From the NCBI RefSeq assembly GCF_014192575.1, contig NZ_JACHYC010000001.1, positions 310,001 to 374,000 on the forward strand: 64,000 bases of DNA, given 5' to 3'. Below the pieces are notes generated by a model. That model searched no databases and was not told the origin of the DNA. It saw only the letters and a list, made by a program, of their open reading frames with translations. The DNA comes from Variovorax sp. Sphag1AA (GTDB lineage Bacteria; Pseudomonadota; Gammaproteobacteria; Burkholderiales; Burkholderiaceae_C). A program made the translations under genes and the position numbers. Each line of letters begins with the position of its first letter. Positions within the stretch are counted from its first letter, which is position 1. Below, piece after piece: positions 35,953-44,503 of this stretch.

Positions 35953-36482
35953 GGCCGGGCCTTCCCGGACGCGCGGTCTGCTTCGACCTCGGCGGCGCGC
36001 AGCTTCGGCGCGAGGCCGTTGAGCACCGCGTTCACGTACTTGTGGCCGTCGGTACCGCCGAACTCCTTGGCGAGCTCGATGCACTCGTTGAGCACCACGC
36101 GCCACGGCACGTCGAGGCAATTCTGGAATTCGTACACGCCGATCCACATCACGGCGTGTTCGATCGGCGAGATCTCTTCGAGCTTGCGATCGAGCAGTGG
36201 AACGATCAGCGCATCGAGGCTTTCGGCGGCTTCGATGGAGCCGTGCAGCAGTGCGTCGTAATGCGCCGCATCAGCCTTGTGGAAGCCTGCGAGGTCACGC
36301 GTGAACTCGTCGATCGCGGTGGCGTCGTTGTGGCTGACCAGATGCTGGTAGAGCGCCTGAAGCGCGAATTCACGTGCACGGCTGCGATTGGACTTGGCAG
36401 AAGCCTTGCGGGCGCCGGTGCTCGTGAGGCCGGTGCGCGACTGGCGCGGCTTGCCGCCGGCGGCTTTGGTGTCGTCGGTCAT
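35949..36482 (-). CDS. nusB: Transcription antitermination factor NusB
   Basis: This 177-residue all-helical protein has the NusB core [27 protein letters not shown] and [26 protein letters not shown]. It binds boxA RNA with NusE (S10) in rRNA antitermination. About 30 basic residues precede the core ([20 protein letters not shown]). The gene overlaps ribH by 4 bp; ribH-nusB is a classic pair. Confidence 0.96.
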   Translation of the reverse strand: MTDDTKAAGGKPRQSRTGLTSTGARKASAKSNRSRAREFALQALYQHLVSHNDATAIDEFTRDLAGFHKADAAHYDALLHGSIEAAESLDALIVPLLDRKLEEISPIEHAVMWIGVYEFQNCLDVPWRVVLNECIELAKEFGGTDGHKYVNAVLNGLAPKLRAAEVEADRASGKARP

Positions 36483-36940
36483 TGGAAGCTCGCCAGCAGT
36501 CGCGCCATCTCAACCGCTACGCGTGCCGCATCGCGACCCTTTTCGGTCTGGCGCGCCACGGCCTGTTCGAGGTTCTCGGTCGTGAGGATCGCGTTGGCGA
36601 TCGGAATACGGTAGTCGAGTGCCACGCGGCTCACGCAAGCGCCGGATTCGTTCGCCACCAGTTCGAAGTGGTACGTCTCGCCGCGGATGATGCAGCCCAG
36701 GGCGACCAGCGCGTGATAGCGGTTGCGCTCGGCCAGGCCCTGAAGCGCGACCGGCACTTCAAGCGCGCCCGGCACGTTCACGTGGTCGATGTCCGCATCG
36801 GCCACGCCGAGCGCCGCGAGTTCGTCGCGGCAGGCCTTGGCCAGCGCGTCGGTGATTTCCTCGTTGAAGCGCGCCTGCACGATGCCGATGCGCAATCCCT
36901 TGCCGTCGAGTTCGACACTGCCCTTGTTCGCGTGTTGCAT
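36479..36940 (-). CDS. ribH: 6,7-dimethyl-8-ribityllumazine synthase
   Basis: This 153-residue penultimate enzyme of riboflavin synthesis has the N-terminal [19 protein letters not shown], the substrate loop [14 protein letters not shown] and the catalytic-His region [18 protein letters not shown]. It forms icosahedral or pentameric assemblies. It lies 28 bp after the ribBX stop and overlaps nusB. Confidence 0.97.
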   Translation of the reverse strand: MQHANKGSVELDGKGLRIGIVQARFNEEITDALAKACRDELAALGVADADIDHVNVPGALEVPVALQGLAERNRYHALVALGCIIRGETYHFELVANESGACVSRVALDYRIPIANAILTTENLEQAVARQTEKGRDAARVAVEMARLLASFQ

Positions 36941-36968
36941 CAGTCAGCCTGCCCTGCGTTGGAGTTTT

Positions 36969-38129
36969 TCATTGTTCGTCTTTGGTGATGTAGCCAGCGA
37001 TCTCGAGCCCGAAACCGGCAGCCATGCTGGGCATGCGGCGAGGCGTGCCCATGAGGTTCATGCGATGCACACCGCACTCACGCAGGATCTGCGCGCCGAT
37101 GCCGTAGCTGCGCAGGTCCATGCGCCCGCGTTCGGGGGCCTGCGCGGGACGGGCGGTGCCGTCGAATTGGGACAGCAACTCGGCGCCGGTTTCGCCGCAG
37201 TTCAGCAGCACGGCAACACCCTTGCCCTGCGCGGCGAGGTGGGACAGGCTGGAATCGAGGCTCCACGAGTGCAGGGCGCGATTGAGTTCGAGGGCGTCCA
37301 GCACCGACAACGGCTCGTGCACGCGCACGTCGACCGTGTCGTCGGGGCTCCACTTGCCGCGCACCAGCGCAAGGTGCACGCCGTTGCTCGGCTTGTCCTT
37401 GAAGGCGTGTGCGGTAAAGGGGCCCCATGCCGTCTGGATCTCGCGGCAGCCGACTTTCTCGACCAGCGATTCGGTCCGGCTGCGGTGCTCGATCAGCGCC
37501 GCGATCGTGCCGATCTTGATGCCATGCTCGGCCGCAAAGATCTGCAGGTCGGGCAAACGCGCCATCGTGCCGTCTTCATTCATGACCTCGCAGATCACCG
37601 CGGAGGGCGAACAGCCGGCCATCGAGGCGAGGTCGCAGCCGGCTTCGGTATGGCCGGCGCGCATCAGCACACCACCGTCCACGGCCTGCAGCGGAAAGAT
37701 GTGGCCCGGCTGGACCAGATCGGCGGCCACTGCGTTGGGCGCAACTGCGGCCTGCACCGTGCGGGACCGATCGGCGGCCGAGATGCCCGTGGTGACGCCT
37801 TCGGCAGCCTCGATCGACACCGTGAACGCCGTCGAATGCTTGGCGCCGTTGCGCGCCACCATCGGCGGCAGGTTCAGCCGCTCGCACATTTCGCGCGAGA
37901 GGGTTAGGCAGATCAGCCCGCGTGCGTGGCGTGCCATGAAGTTGATCGCTTCGGGCGTGACATGGTCGGAGGCAAGGACGATGTCGCCTTCGTTCTCGCG
38001 GTCTTCTTCGTCGACCAGGATCACCATGCGGCCGGCGCGCAGCTCGGCGACGATTTCCTCGACCGATGAAATGGGTGCCGGTGCGCTGGCGCTGCGGGGC
38101 GATCCGATCGGCGTGACGGATGCGTTCAT
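36969..38129 (-). CDS. ribBX: 3,4-dihydroxy-2-butanone-4-phosphate synthase with degenerate GTP cyclohydrolase II domain
   Basis: This 386-residue fusion protein has an N-terminal RibB domain that looks complete: the acidic loop DEEDRENEGD (about 40-49) and AGHTEAGCDLASMAG (about 158-172). The C-terminal RibA-like domain (about 225-386) has lost the zinc cysteines: where GTP cyclohydrolase II has ECLTGD and CDC it reads RVHEPLSVLDALELNRALHS (269-288), and QEGRNIG is absent. This is the RibBX arrangement described in proteobacteria, in which only DHBP synthase activity is expected. A separate functional ribA must lie elsewhere. The gene overlaps ribE by 4 bp. Confidence 0.9.
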   Translation of the reverse strand: MNASVTPIGSPRSASAPAPISSVEEIVAELRAGRMVILVDEEDRENEGDIVLASDHVTPEAINFMARHARGLICLTLSREMCERLNLPPMVARNGAKHSTAFTVSIEAAEGVTTGISAADRSRTVQAAVAPNAVAADLVQPGHIFPLQAVDGGVLMRAGHTEAGCDLASMAGCSPSAVICEVMNEDGTMARLPDLQIFAAEHGIKIGTIAALIEHRSRTESLVEKVGCREIQTAWGPFTAHAFKDKPSNGVHLALVRGKWSPDDTVDVRVHEPLSVLDALELNRALHSWSLDSSLSHLAAQGKGVAVLLNCGETGAELLSQFDGTARPAQAPERGRMDLRSYGIGAQILRECGVHRMNLMGTPRRMPSMAAGFGLEIAGYITKDEQ

Positions 38130-38779
38130 GGGGCTTTGTCTTTCTGCGGAGTTTGAATGGCGCCGGCCTGAAGCATGCGCTCCACGTAGCGCGCCACGGT
38201 GTCGATTTCGAGGTTCACACGGCTGCCGTCCTTGAGGCTGCCGAGGGCGGTGTTCTCGACCGTGTGGGGGATGAGGTTGATGCTGATCTCACTGCCGTCC
38301 GGCAGGTCGCTGACGCTGTTCACGGTGAGGCTGACGCCGTTGATTGTGATCGAGCCCTTGTAGGCGAGGAAGCGGGCGAGGGCTGGGGGAGCGAGCACGC
38401 GAAGCTCCCAGCTTTCGCCGACCGGCGCGAAGCGGGTGATCGTGCCGATGCCATCTACGTGCCCGGACACGATGTGACCGCCCAGGCGGTCCTGCGCGCG
38501 CAAAGCCTTTTCGAGATTGACCGTCGTGGCTTCCTCGGAAAGACCGGCGGTCTTGTCGAGCGACTCCGCGGAAATGTCGATGGTGAATTGCTGGCCGGGC
38601 AGATCGAGCGAGGTGACCGTCATGCACGCGCCATTGAGCGCGATGCTGTCACCGAGCCCCACGTCGTCGAGATAGCCGTCGGGCACCGCGATGCTGAGCC
38701 GCTTGCCGTGGGAAGAAGAGCTGCCGAGGTCGTGGACGGCGGCGATGCGCCCCACGCCGGTAATGATTCCGGTGAACAT
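38126..38779 (-). CDS. ribE: Riboflavin synthase, alpha chain
   Basis: This 217-residue enzyme dismutates lumazine to riboflavin. It contains the two tandem lumazine-binding repeats, the first opening MFTGIITGVGRIAAVH and the second near GHIVSGHVDGIGTITRF. GDSIALNGACMTVT and GSITINGVSLTVN are the matched substrate loops. The start is the ATG at 38779, 46 bp after ribD. Confidence 0.96.
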   Translation of the reverse strand: MFTGIITGVGRIAAVHDLGSSSSHGKRLSIAVPDGYLDDVGLGDSIALNGACMTVTSLDLPGQQFTIDISAESLDKTAGLSEEATTVNLEKALRAQDRLGGHIVSGHVDGIGTITRFAPVGESWELRVLAPPALARFLAYKGSITINGVSLTVNSVSDLPDGSEISINLIPHTVENTALGSLKDGSRVNLEIDTVARYVERMLQAGAIQTPQKDKAP

Positions 38780-38825
38780 CCCGGCATTTTCGCAGAGATG
38801 CGAGCCCCGGGCGTCCGCGGGTTCG

Positions 38826-39968
38826 CTAGAAGGCGTCCCGGCCTGAAATCCGGGCCAGGATTCTCAAGTCGGGTCCCAGACGATCCAGGCTACGGAATTC
38901 GAGCGGAAGGGCGCCGGCCAGCGTGCTGAGTGGGCCATCGGCGAAAGGCTGGTTCGCCATCCCGATCCCCTCGCCGATGAATTTGGGTGCAAGGTACAGC
39001 AGCAACTCGTCGCCCCAGCCTTCCCGGAGCAGTGATCCGTTGAGCTTGTGGCCAGCCTCGACATGGAGTTCGTTCACTTCGCGCGCGGCGAGATCGCGCA
39101 ACAGGGCGCCGAGGTCGACCTTGCCGTCCGCATTGGCCATCACCGTGATGGTGGCGCCCCGCGCTTCCAGTGCGCTGGCCTTGGCTTCATCGCGGTGGGC
39201 CGCGTAGATCCAGACCTTGCGCTCGGGAATGTCGAAGATCCTGGCGGAGGCAGGCGTCTGCAGATGACTATCGACCACGACCAGATGGGGCTGGCGCGGG
39301 GTCTGAACCAGGCGGACGTCCAGGCGAGGGTCGTCCTCGATCAGCGTTCCGACGCCGGTCAGCACGGCACTTGCCCTGGCTCGCCATGCATGACCATCGG
39401 TGCGCGCGGCCTCGGAGGTGATCCATTGGCTCACGCCATTCGTGAGGGCGGTCTTCCCGTCAAGCGACGCCGCGATCTTGAGGCGCACCCAGGGCGTCTT
39501 GCGAATCATCCGGCTGAAGAAGCCGATGTTCAGCTCCCGCGTTTCATCGGCGCCGGGGCCCACTACGACTTCGATGCCAGCGGCGCGAAGGCGCTCGAAG
39601 CCTTGGCCGCCGACCAAGGGGTTGGGGTCCGAGACCGAAGCCACGACACGGCGGACACCGGCATTGATCAAGGCATCGCAGCACGGCGCAGTGCGACCGT
39701 GGTGTGAGCAGGGCTCCAAAGTCACATACGCGGTGGCGCCTGCCAGCGAGTGCCCGTGCGCCGCAGCTTCCCGCATCGCCATGACCTCCGCGTGCGGACC
39801 GCCGGCTTGCTGGGTATGGCCCACACCAAGAACATGGCCCGAAGCATCCGTCAGCACGCAGCCAACGCGGGGGTTGGGATCGGTGAGGTATCGCCCGTCG
39901 ATTGCCAGTTGCTGCGCGGCAGCGATGTGTTGCGCATCGGCATCTAGAGAAGGCATGGAAGCAACCAT
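38826..39968 (-). CDS. ribD: Bifunctional diaminohydroxyphosphoribosylaminopyrimidine deaminase / reductase
   Basis: This 380-residue protein has an N-terminal zinc deaminase domain with GGPHAEVMAM and the LEPCSHHGRTAPCCD ligands. The C-terminal NADPH-dependent reductase domain has RLKIAASLDGKTAL and DPRLDVR. It catalyses the second and third steps of riboflavin synthesis. It is the first gene of the chain. Alternative ATGs lie at 39968 and 39956, and the longer is used here. No FMN riboswitch is recognisable upstream. Confidence 0.95.
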   Translation of the reverse strand: MVASMPSLDADAQHIAAAQQLAIDGRYLTDPNPRVGCVLTDASGHVLGVGHTQQAGGPHAEVMAMREAAAHGHSLAGATAYVTLEPCSHHGRTAPCCDALINAGVRRVVASVSDPNPLVGGQGFERLRAAGIEVVVGPGADETRELNIGFFSRMIRKTPWVRLKIAASLDGKTALTNGVSQWITSEAARTDGHAWRARASAVLTGVGTLIEDDPRLDVRLVQTPRQPHLVVVDSHLQTPASARIFDIPERKVWIYAAHRDEAKASALEARGATITVMANADGKVDLGALLRDLAAREVNELHVEAGHKLNGSLLREGWGDELLLYLAPKFIGEGIGMANQPFADGPLSTLAGALPLEFRSLDRLGPDLRILARISGRDAF

Positions 39969-40144
39969 GTAATCGAACTGTGTAGTGATCTGCGAGCCGC
40001 TGGAAGACTCTTGCGAAACATCGCGAGCGAATCATACGAGCGGTAGCGAAACGAGGATGAACGGCAAGAGACCGTCACTAGACTTCGCCCGTCGAGCGCG
40101 AGGGCTTCCTTGCAAGCATCGACATTCAGGGAAGGTAAAAGAAT

Positions 40145-40741
40145 ATGGCGTCATACAAACGCCGGGCCGCAGGCTTTTCGCTTGTCGAAGTGCTTGTCTC
40201 GATCGTCATCCTCAGTCTTGGACTGCTGGGCGCGATGGGCATGCTGATGACTTCGGTGAGAAGCACGAGCGAGTCCGGGTCATTCACCGCGGCAGTCAGT
40301 CTGGCGCGGGAGCTGTCGGAAAAGGCGCGCATCAACAAGAACGTTGCTGCGCGGAACCCCGCGGTCTTCAGCAGCGCGACCAATCCCTATCTGGTCGAGC
40401 TGAAAGGCACGGATGCCGATCCTGTCGCGCCCAAGGGGTGCGTCGGGTTGACCGGTGATTGCGGTCCGTCGGACATCGCGGCCTGGGACATTCACGACTG
40501 GACGATTCGTGTCAGGGAGACGCTTCCCGAGGCCCACGTCGTCGTGTGCTTTGACGACGTCATGGTGGGCGCCGACGATAACTACGCGTGGAACTGCGAG
40601 GGCGAAGGGCGAACTCTCGTGGTCAAGATGGGCTGGATCCCTCGAATGGGAAGCGAGAAGGAGATGCAAGACGATCGGCCGCCGCGCGTCGTCATGCAAC
40701 TCGTCCCTGGACACGACTACGACGCGTCGGAGGCGATCTAG
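40145..40741 (+). CDS. pilV: Type IV pilus minor pilin PilV
   Basis: This 198-residue prepilin-like protein has a short basic leader ending at G10, then F11SLVE with E15 as Glu5 of the mature pilin and a hydrophobic helix (VLVSIVILSLGLLGAMGMLM). This is the usual PilV start in betaproteobacteria. It would be cleaved and methylated by PilD and prime pilus assembly with PilW, PilX and PilY1. GGAAGG precedes the ATG. It is divergent from ribD, about 176 bp away. Confidence 0.88.
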   Translation: MASYKRRAAGFSLVEVLVSIVILSLGLLGAMGMLMTSVRSTSESGSFTAAVSLARELSEKARINKNVAARNPAVFSSATNPYLVELKGTDADPVAPKGCVGLTGDCGPSDIAAWDIHDWTIRVRETLPEAHVVVCFDDVMVGADDNYAWNCEGEGRTLVVKMGWIPRMGSEKEMQDDRPPRVVMQLVPGHDYDASEAI

Positions 40742-41689
40742 ATGGCACTCCGACCGCGACAGCGCGGCCTCACACTGATCGAACTGATGATCGCCCTGGC
40801 GATCGGCTTGGTCATCGTGCTTGCCGCTTCGTCTGCTTTTCTCGGGGCGAGGAAGCTGTTCACCAACGATACCGACGTGCGGAGCGTGCAGGACACGGTT
40901 CGCTTCACACGCCATGTGGCTCAGCGCCTCATTCGTCAGGCGGGGTATTCAGACTACGCGCCTGATCATCAGCCGGATGGAGCAAGCGTCGTTGCCAGCG
41001 GCGTGGCGCTCTCGGGCAACTCCAAAGGTCCTTTCGACCTCAGTCTGGCGGGCGCCAGCAACACCACGGTGAGTAAGACCCTCGCCGAATTCGGCTCGAC
41101 CGACTCGGATAGGGTCCACGGGAGTGATTCGCTGATGGTGCGTTTCTTCGGCCGCAGCAACGTCGATGGCAGCGACGCGGACGGCACGATGCACGACTGC
41201 TTTGGCGTGGCCCAGACGGGGCCGGCGACCTTCAATGACCGCGCGTGGAACATCCTGTACGTGGATATCGCGACTGACGGGCATCCCGAGCTCTACTGCA
41301 AGCGCAGGGCGGGCAATGGAACCGTCGATGTAAAGGAACTGGCGCGCGGCGTCGAATTGCTCAAGGTCGTCTATGGCTTTGACGCCAACGACGACAGCGT
41401 TCCCGACACCTGGCTGGAAGCCAAGGAGATCGAGGCAAAGGCAGCGACGGCAGGGACGGATGCGTATGTCCAGTGGCTCAATGTCGTTGCCGTGCGAGTG
41501 GGCATGGTGGTCCGCAGCAATCGTCCCAACGCCGAGTGGAAGCAGGTTGGTGATGCCGCGAACTACAAGCTGTTCCCGTTGGGACGCGATTTCCCCGGCA
41601 TCGTTTTCGAGCCGCCGGACGACGGCCGCTTTCGTGCCGTGTCGACGTTCACCGTGATGCTTCGCAACGTGCAGAGGGACCCCGCATGA
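40742..41689 (+). CDS. pilW: Type IV pilus minor pilin PilW
   Basis: This 315-residue prepilin has leader cleavage after G9 in QRGLTLIELMIALAIGLVIVLAASSAF, with Glu5 at E14. The long C-terminal part and the FTNDTDVRSVQDTVRF segment fit PilW. It begins directly after the pilV stop with no gap. Its own stop overlaps the start of the pilX remnant (ATGA), which shows that the locus once continued in the normal pilV-pilW-pilX order. Confidence 0.88.
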   Translation: MALRPRQRGLTLIELMIALAIGLVIVLAASSAFLGARKLFTNDTDVRSVQDTVRFTRHVAQRLIRQAGYSDYAPDHQPDGASVVASGVALSGNSKGPFDLSLAGASNTTVSKTLAEFGSTDSDRVHGSDSLMVRFFGRSNVDGSDADGTMHDCFGVAQTGPATFNDRAWNILYVDIATDGHPELYCKRRAGNGTVDVKELARGVELLKVVYGFDANDDSVPDTWLEAKEIEAKAATAGTDAYVQWLNVVAVRVGMVVRSNRPNAEWKQVGDAANYKLFPLGRDFPGIVFEPPDDGRFRAVSTFTVMLRNVQRDPA

Positions 41690-41787
41690 GTTCGTCCTTC
41701 AAGAACCGCGATGCACCGCATCGACAGACGGGTTTTTCGCTGATCGCCGTGTTGCTGTTGCTGGTGGTCCTCACGGCGCTCCAATGA
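41686..41787 (+). pseudogene. pilX: Truncated pilX remnant (33 codons)
   Basis: The ATG at 41686 overlaps the pilW stop and opens a 33-residue reading frame with a prepilin leader (HRQTG/FSLIAVLLLLVVLTAL) that lacks Glu5, as PilX-type pilins do. It then stops at TGA 41785-41787. Complete PilX proteins are roughly 150-200 residues. The frame breaks at about the end of the first helix, and the sequence switches to a different gene fragment in another frame, as if a deletion joined two genes near 41,780. Confidence 0.75.
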
Positions 41788-41985
41788 GGCTTGGCAATTG
41801 GAAAGTAACTACTACAAGATCGTCCTGCCGAATCCCGCCGACGCAACGTTGGTGAATGCATTGGGTCCGGTGGGTGACTACAGTTCATCAGACAACTGGA
41901 CCCGTCTGCTCTACGCCGGAGACACACAGGGGAATCTCTGGAAGTTCGACTTCACGAAGGATGCCCCATGGAAGGCATCGGCGGA
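41774..41985 (+). pseudogene. pilY1: Interior fragment of a pilY1-like gene
   Basis: In a frame different from pilX, the sequence encodes NEAWQLESNYYKIVLPNP then NWTRLLYAGDTQGNLWKFDF (about 41,783-41,960). The YAGDTQGNLWKFDF pattern is the repeated beta-propeller blade signature of PilY1, normally a protein of over 1000 residues located at the pilus tip. Only about 60 residues remain, with no start and no other blades. It runs without a stop into the following pilin, so the two now share one reading frame. Confidence 0.7.
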
Positions 41986-42523
41986 AACCAACAGCGCGTT
42001 GGGACTGAGTGGCTTCACGCTGATCGAAATGATGGTGGTGGTTGCGCTCGTCGCCATCCTCGGGACGATTGCTGTCCCAGGCTTTCGCGACCTGCTTCTC
42101 AATCAACGCCTCGCATCGAACACCAGCGACTTTGTCGCTGCATTGAGCCTCGCCCGGGCCGAGGCTATGAAGCGTTCGCAGAAAGTGGCGCTTGAGCCGA
42201 TTGACGATGATTGGTCGAACGGGTGGGAGGTGGCGATGACGGTGGGCAATGAACGAGAAGTGCTGCGCACATTCGACGGATTGCGGACGGGCGTTGTCGT
42301 CGACACTTCCTCGACCACCGGAGGACTCAAACAGGCGCTCGCTTACGACGCGAATGGATTCCTTTCGAGCAAGGCTGCCGGATGTCTGACGCTCAAGGCC
42401 GAAACAGGGCGGCGCAGTTCTATTGTTCTCGCGATGTCCGGTCGACCCAAGCTCTGCGATCCAGATAAGAGTGGCGACTGTGCCTCGTCAGGCTCGACAA
42501 CGTGCAGGGCGGTAGCGAGTTGA
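41798..42523 (+). CDS. FimT/GspH-like minor pilin fused to a pilY1 fragment
   Basis: The reading frame from TTG 41798 is 241 codons. Residues about 1-62 are the pilY1 fragment; residues 72-241 are a FimT/GspH-type pilin with SG72/FTLIEMMVVVALVAILGT (Glu5 at E77) and LASNTSDFVAALSLARAEAMKRSQKVAL, the GspH/FimT core. If the pilin is still made, an internal TTG at 41999 would give a very short leader (LGLSG); otherwise the fusion would bury the peptidase site. Its native start appears to have been lost. The C-terminal CDPDKSGDCASSGSTTC holds four cysteines. Confidence 0.7.
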   Translation: MESNYYKIVLPNPADATLVNALGPVGDYSSSDNWTRLLYAGDTQGNLWKFDFTKDAPWKASAETNSALGLSGFTLIEMMVVVALVAILGTIAVPGFRDLLLNQRLASNTSDFVAALSLARAEAMKRSQKVALEPIDDDWSNGWEVAMTVGNEREVLRTFDGLRTGVVVDTSSTTGGLKQALAYDANGFLSSKAAGCLTLKAETGRRSSIVLAMSGRPKLCDPDKSGDCASSGSTTCRAVAS

Positions 42524-42541
42524 GGGCCCAGTGATGCGCGC

Positions 42542-42985
42542 TCAGATATCCCTTAGCAGCTGCCTGAACTCATCCACGTCCTCGAAGCTGCGGTAGACCG
42601 AGGCAAAGCGGACGTAGGCCACTTTGTCGAGCTTCTTGAGTTCGCGCATGACCAGTTCGCCAACCTTGGTCGATTCGATTTCGCGAAGGCCGCTCGACAG
42701 TAGCTTCTGTTCGATGCGCAGCAGGGCGTTGTCGATCTGCTCGATGCTGACCGGCCGCTTGCGCAGCGCCAGCATCATCGACGCTCGGACCTTGCCGGGG
42801 GTGAAGTCGGCACGGCTGCCATCCTTCTTGACCACGACCGGGAAATTGACGTCGGGCCGTTCGTAAGTGGTGAAGCGCTTGTCGCATGCGCCGCACTGCC
42901 GCCGGCGGCGGACGAAGTCGCCGTCCTCCGAAACGCGGGTCTCGACGACCTGCGTTTCGAGGTGGCCGCAGAAGGGGCACTTCAT
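42542..42985 (-). CDS. nrdR: Transcriptional repressor NrdR
   Basis: This 147-residue zinc-ribbon plus ATP-cone regulator of ribonucleotide reductase genes has the metal ligands CPFCG (C3, C6) and CGACDKRF. The ATP-cone runs from about residue 50 ([31 protein letters not shown]). It senses (d)ATP and binds NrdR boxes. It follows glyA on the same strand by 66 bp, so it probably shares the ZTP-riboswitch-controlled transcript. Confidence 0.96.
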   Translation of the reverse strand: MKCPFCGHLETQVVETRVSEDGDFVRRRRQCGACDKRFTTYERPDVNFPVVVKKDGSRADFTPGKVRASMMLALRKRPVSIEQIDNALLRIEQKLLSSGLREIESTKVGELVMRELKKLDKVAYVRFASVYRSFEDVDEFRQLLRDI

Positions 42986-43051
42986 GCGGCATCTCCGCTC
43001 AGCGCCAGACCATGCCTCTGACGTGCGGGGCTGAGCATCGGAATCACCGGA

Positions 43052-44296
43052 TCAGCGGTAGACAGGGAAACGGCTGGTCAGCGCGTTCACCTTGGCGCGG
43101 ACCGCCTCGATGTTGGCCGCGTCGCGCGGGTTGTCGAGCACGTCGGCGATCAGGTTGGCGGTCAGGCGGGCTTCTTCTTCCTTGAAGCCGCGCGTCGTCA
43201 TCGCCGGCGTACCGATGCGGACGCCGCTGGTGACCATCGGCTTTTCCGGATCGTTCGGGATCGCGTTCTTGTTGATCGTCATGTGAGCATCGCCCAGCAC
43301 CGCTTCGGCTTCCTTGCCGGTGATGCCCTTGGCTCGCAGGTCGACGAGCATGACGTGGCTTTCGGTGCGGCCGCTCACGATGCGCAGACCGCGCTGTGTG
43401 AGCGTCTCGGCGACGACCTGCGCGTTCTTGACCACCTGTTGCTGGTAGGTCTTGAACTCGGGAGAAAGCGCTTCCTTGAACGCGACGGCCTTGGCGGCGA
43501 TCACGTGCATCAGCGGACCACCCTGCAGACCCGGGAAGATCGCACTGTTGATGGCCTTCTCATGCTGCGACTTCATCAGGATGATGCCGCCACGTGGGCC
43601 GCGCAGGCTCTTGTGCGTGGTTGACGTCACCACGTCTGCGTGAGGAACCGGGTTGGGGTAGACGCCTGCCGCCACGAGGCCGGCGTAGTGCGCGATGTCG
43701 ACCATGAAGATGGCGCCGATTTCCTTGGCGATCTTGGCGAAGCGCTCGAAGTCGATGCGAAGCGAGTAGGCCGAAGCGCCCGCGATGATCAGCTTGGGCA
43801 GATGCTCGCGCGCCTTGCGCTCCATCGCGTCGTAGTCGATCTCTTCCTTGGCGTCGAGGCCGTAGCTCACGACGTTGAACCACTTGCCGCTCATGTTCAG
43901 CGGCATGCCGTGGGTCAGGTGGCCGCCTTCGGCGAGGCTCATGCCCATGATGGTGTCACCGGGCTTCAGGAAGGCGAGCATCACGGCTTCGTTGGCGGAA
44001 GCGCCGCAATGCGGCTGCACGTTGGCTGCATCGGCGCCGAAGAGTTGCTTGACGCGATCGATTGCCAGTTGCTCGGCAACATCGACGTTTTCGCAGCCGC
44101 CGTAGTAGCGCTTGCCCGGGTAGCCTTCGGCGTACTTGTTGGTGAGTTGCGAGCCCTGCGCGGCCATGACGGCGGGCGAGGCGTAGTTTTCGCTCGCGAT
44201 GAGCTCGATGTGGTGTTCCTGGCGGGCGTTCTCGGCCTGAATGGCGGCCCAGATTTCAGGATCGGTCTGTTCGACCAGGTTGTTGCGGTGGTACAT
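43052..44296 (-). CDS. glyA: Serine hydroxymethyltransferase
   Basis: This 414-residue PLP enzyme interconverts serine and glycine with tetrahydrofolate. The PLP lysine is K229 in [14 protein letters not shown], exactly as in E. coli GlyA. The N-terminal [19 protein letters not shown] and [14 protein letters not shown] are diagnostic. The ribosome-binding site GAAGGA precedes the ATG. A ZTP riboswitch lies in the 5' leader, so expression should rise when the folate-dependent one-carbon supply to purines is short. Confidence 0.97.
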   Translation of the reverse strand: MYHRNNLVEQTDPEIWAAIQAENARQEHHIELIASENYASPAVMAAQGSQLTNKYAEGYPGKRYYGGCENVDVAEQLAIDRVKQLFGADAANVQPHCGASANEAVMLAFLKPGDTIMGMSLAEGGHLTHGMPLNMSGKWFNVVSYGLDAKEEIDYDAMERKAREHLPKLIIAGASAYSLRIDFERFAKIAKEIGAIFMVDIAHYAGLVAAGVYPNPVPHADVVTSTTHKSLRGPRGGIILMKSQHEKAINSAIFPGLQGGPLMHVIAAKAVAFKEALSPEFKTYQQQVVKNAQVVAETLTQRGLRIVSGRTESHVMLVDLRAKGITGKEAEAVLGDAHMTINKNAIPNDPEKPMVTSGVRIGTPAMTTRGFKEEEARLTANLIADVLDNPRDAANIEAVRAKVNALTSRFPVYR

Positions 44297-44340
44297 GGCA
44301 GTCCTTCAAGACGGTGGGCCTTGTTCTTAACCAAACAAGG

Positions 44341-44460
44341 GCTGCCCAGGCGAACGGCTGAACACCTGCTCAAGGTGCAGGCAGCACGCTCCCCAGTGGT
44401 AGTCCACGTCAGCGCAGCGCACCTGAAAAAGTGCAGCGCCTATCGCCAGTCGCGTGCTCG
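44341..44460 (-). ncRNA. ZTP (pfl) riboswitch in the glyA leader
   Basis: Reading the minus strand, 44460 to 44341 contains the conserved ZTP-riboswitch elements in order: GCGACTGGCGAT (start of the aptamer), a paired region, GTGGACTACCACTGGGGAGC (the small hairpin and conserved GGGGAGC) and CCGTTCGCCTGGGCAG (the 3' pseudoknot strand). glyA is a known member of the ZTP/ZMP regulon. The aptamer ends about 45 nt before the glyA ATG. A further hairpin (44318-44342) lies between, but without a clear U tract, so the expression platform is not obvious. Confidence 0.9.
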
Positions 44461-44503
44461 CCGAGTGTAGCTGACGGCGATGGCGGCCGTGTCGAATAAA
44501 GGC

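Noticed and set aside
39969..40144. Possible FMN riboswitch upstream of ribD
   Set aside because: The conserved FMN-aptamer boxes were looked for on the minus strand and not found. The 176-bp gap holds no clear structure.
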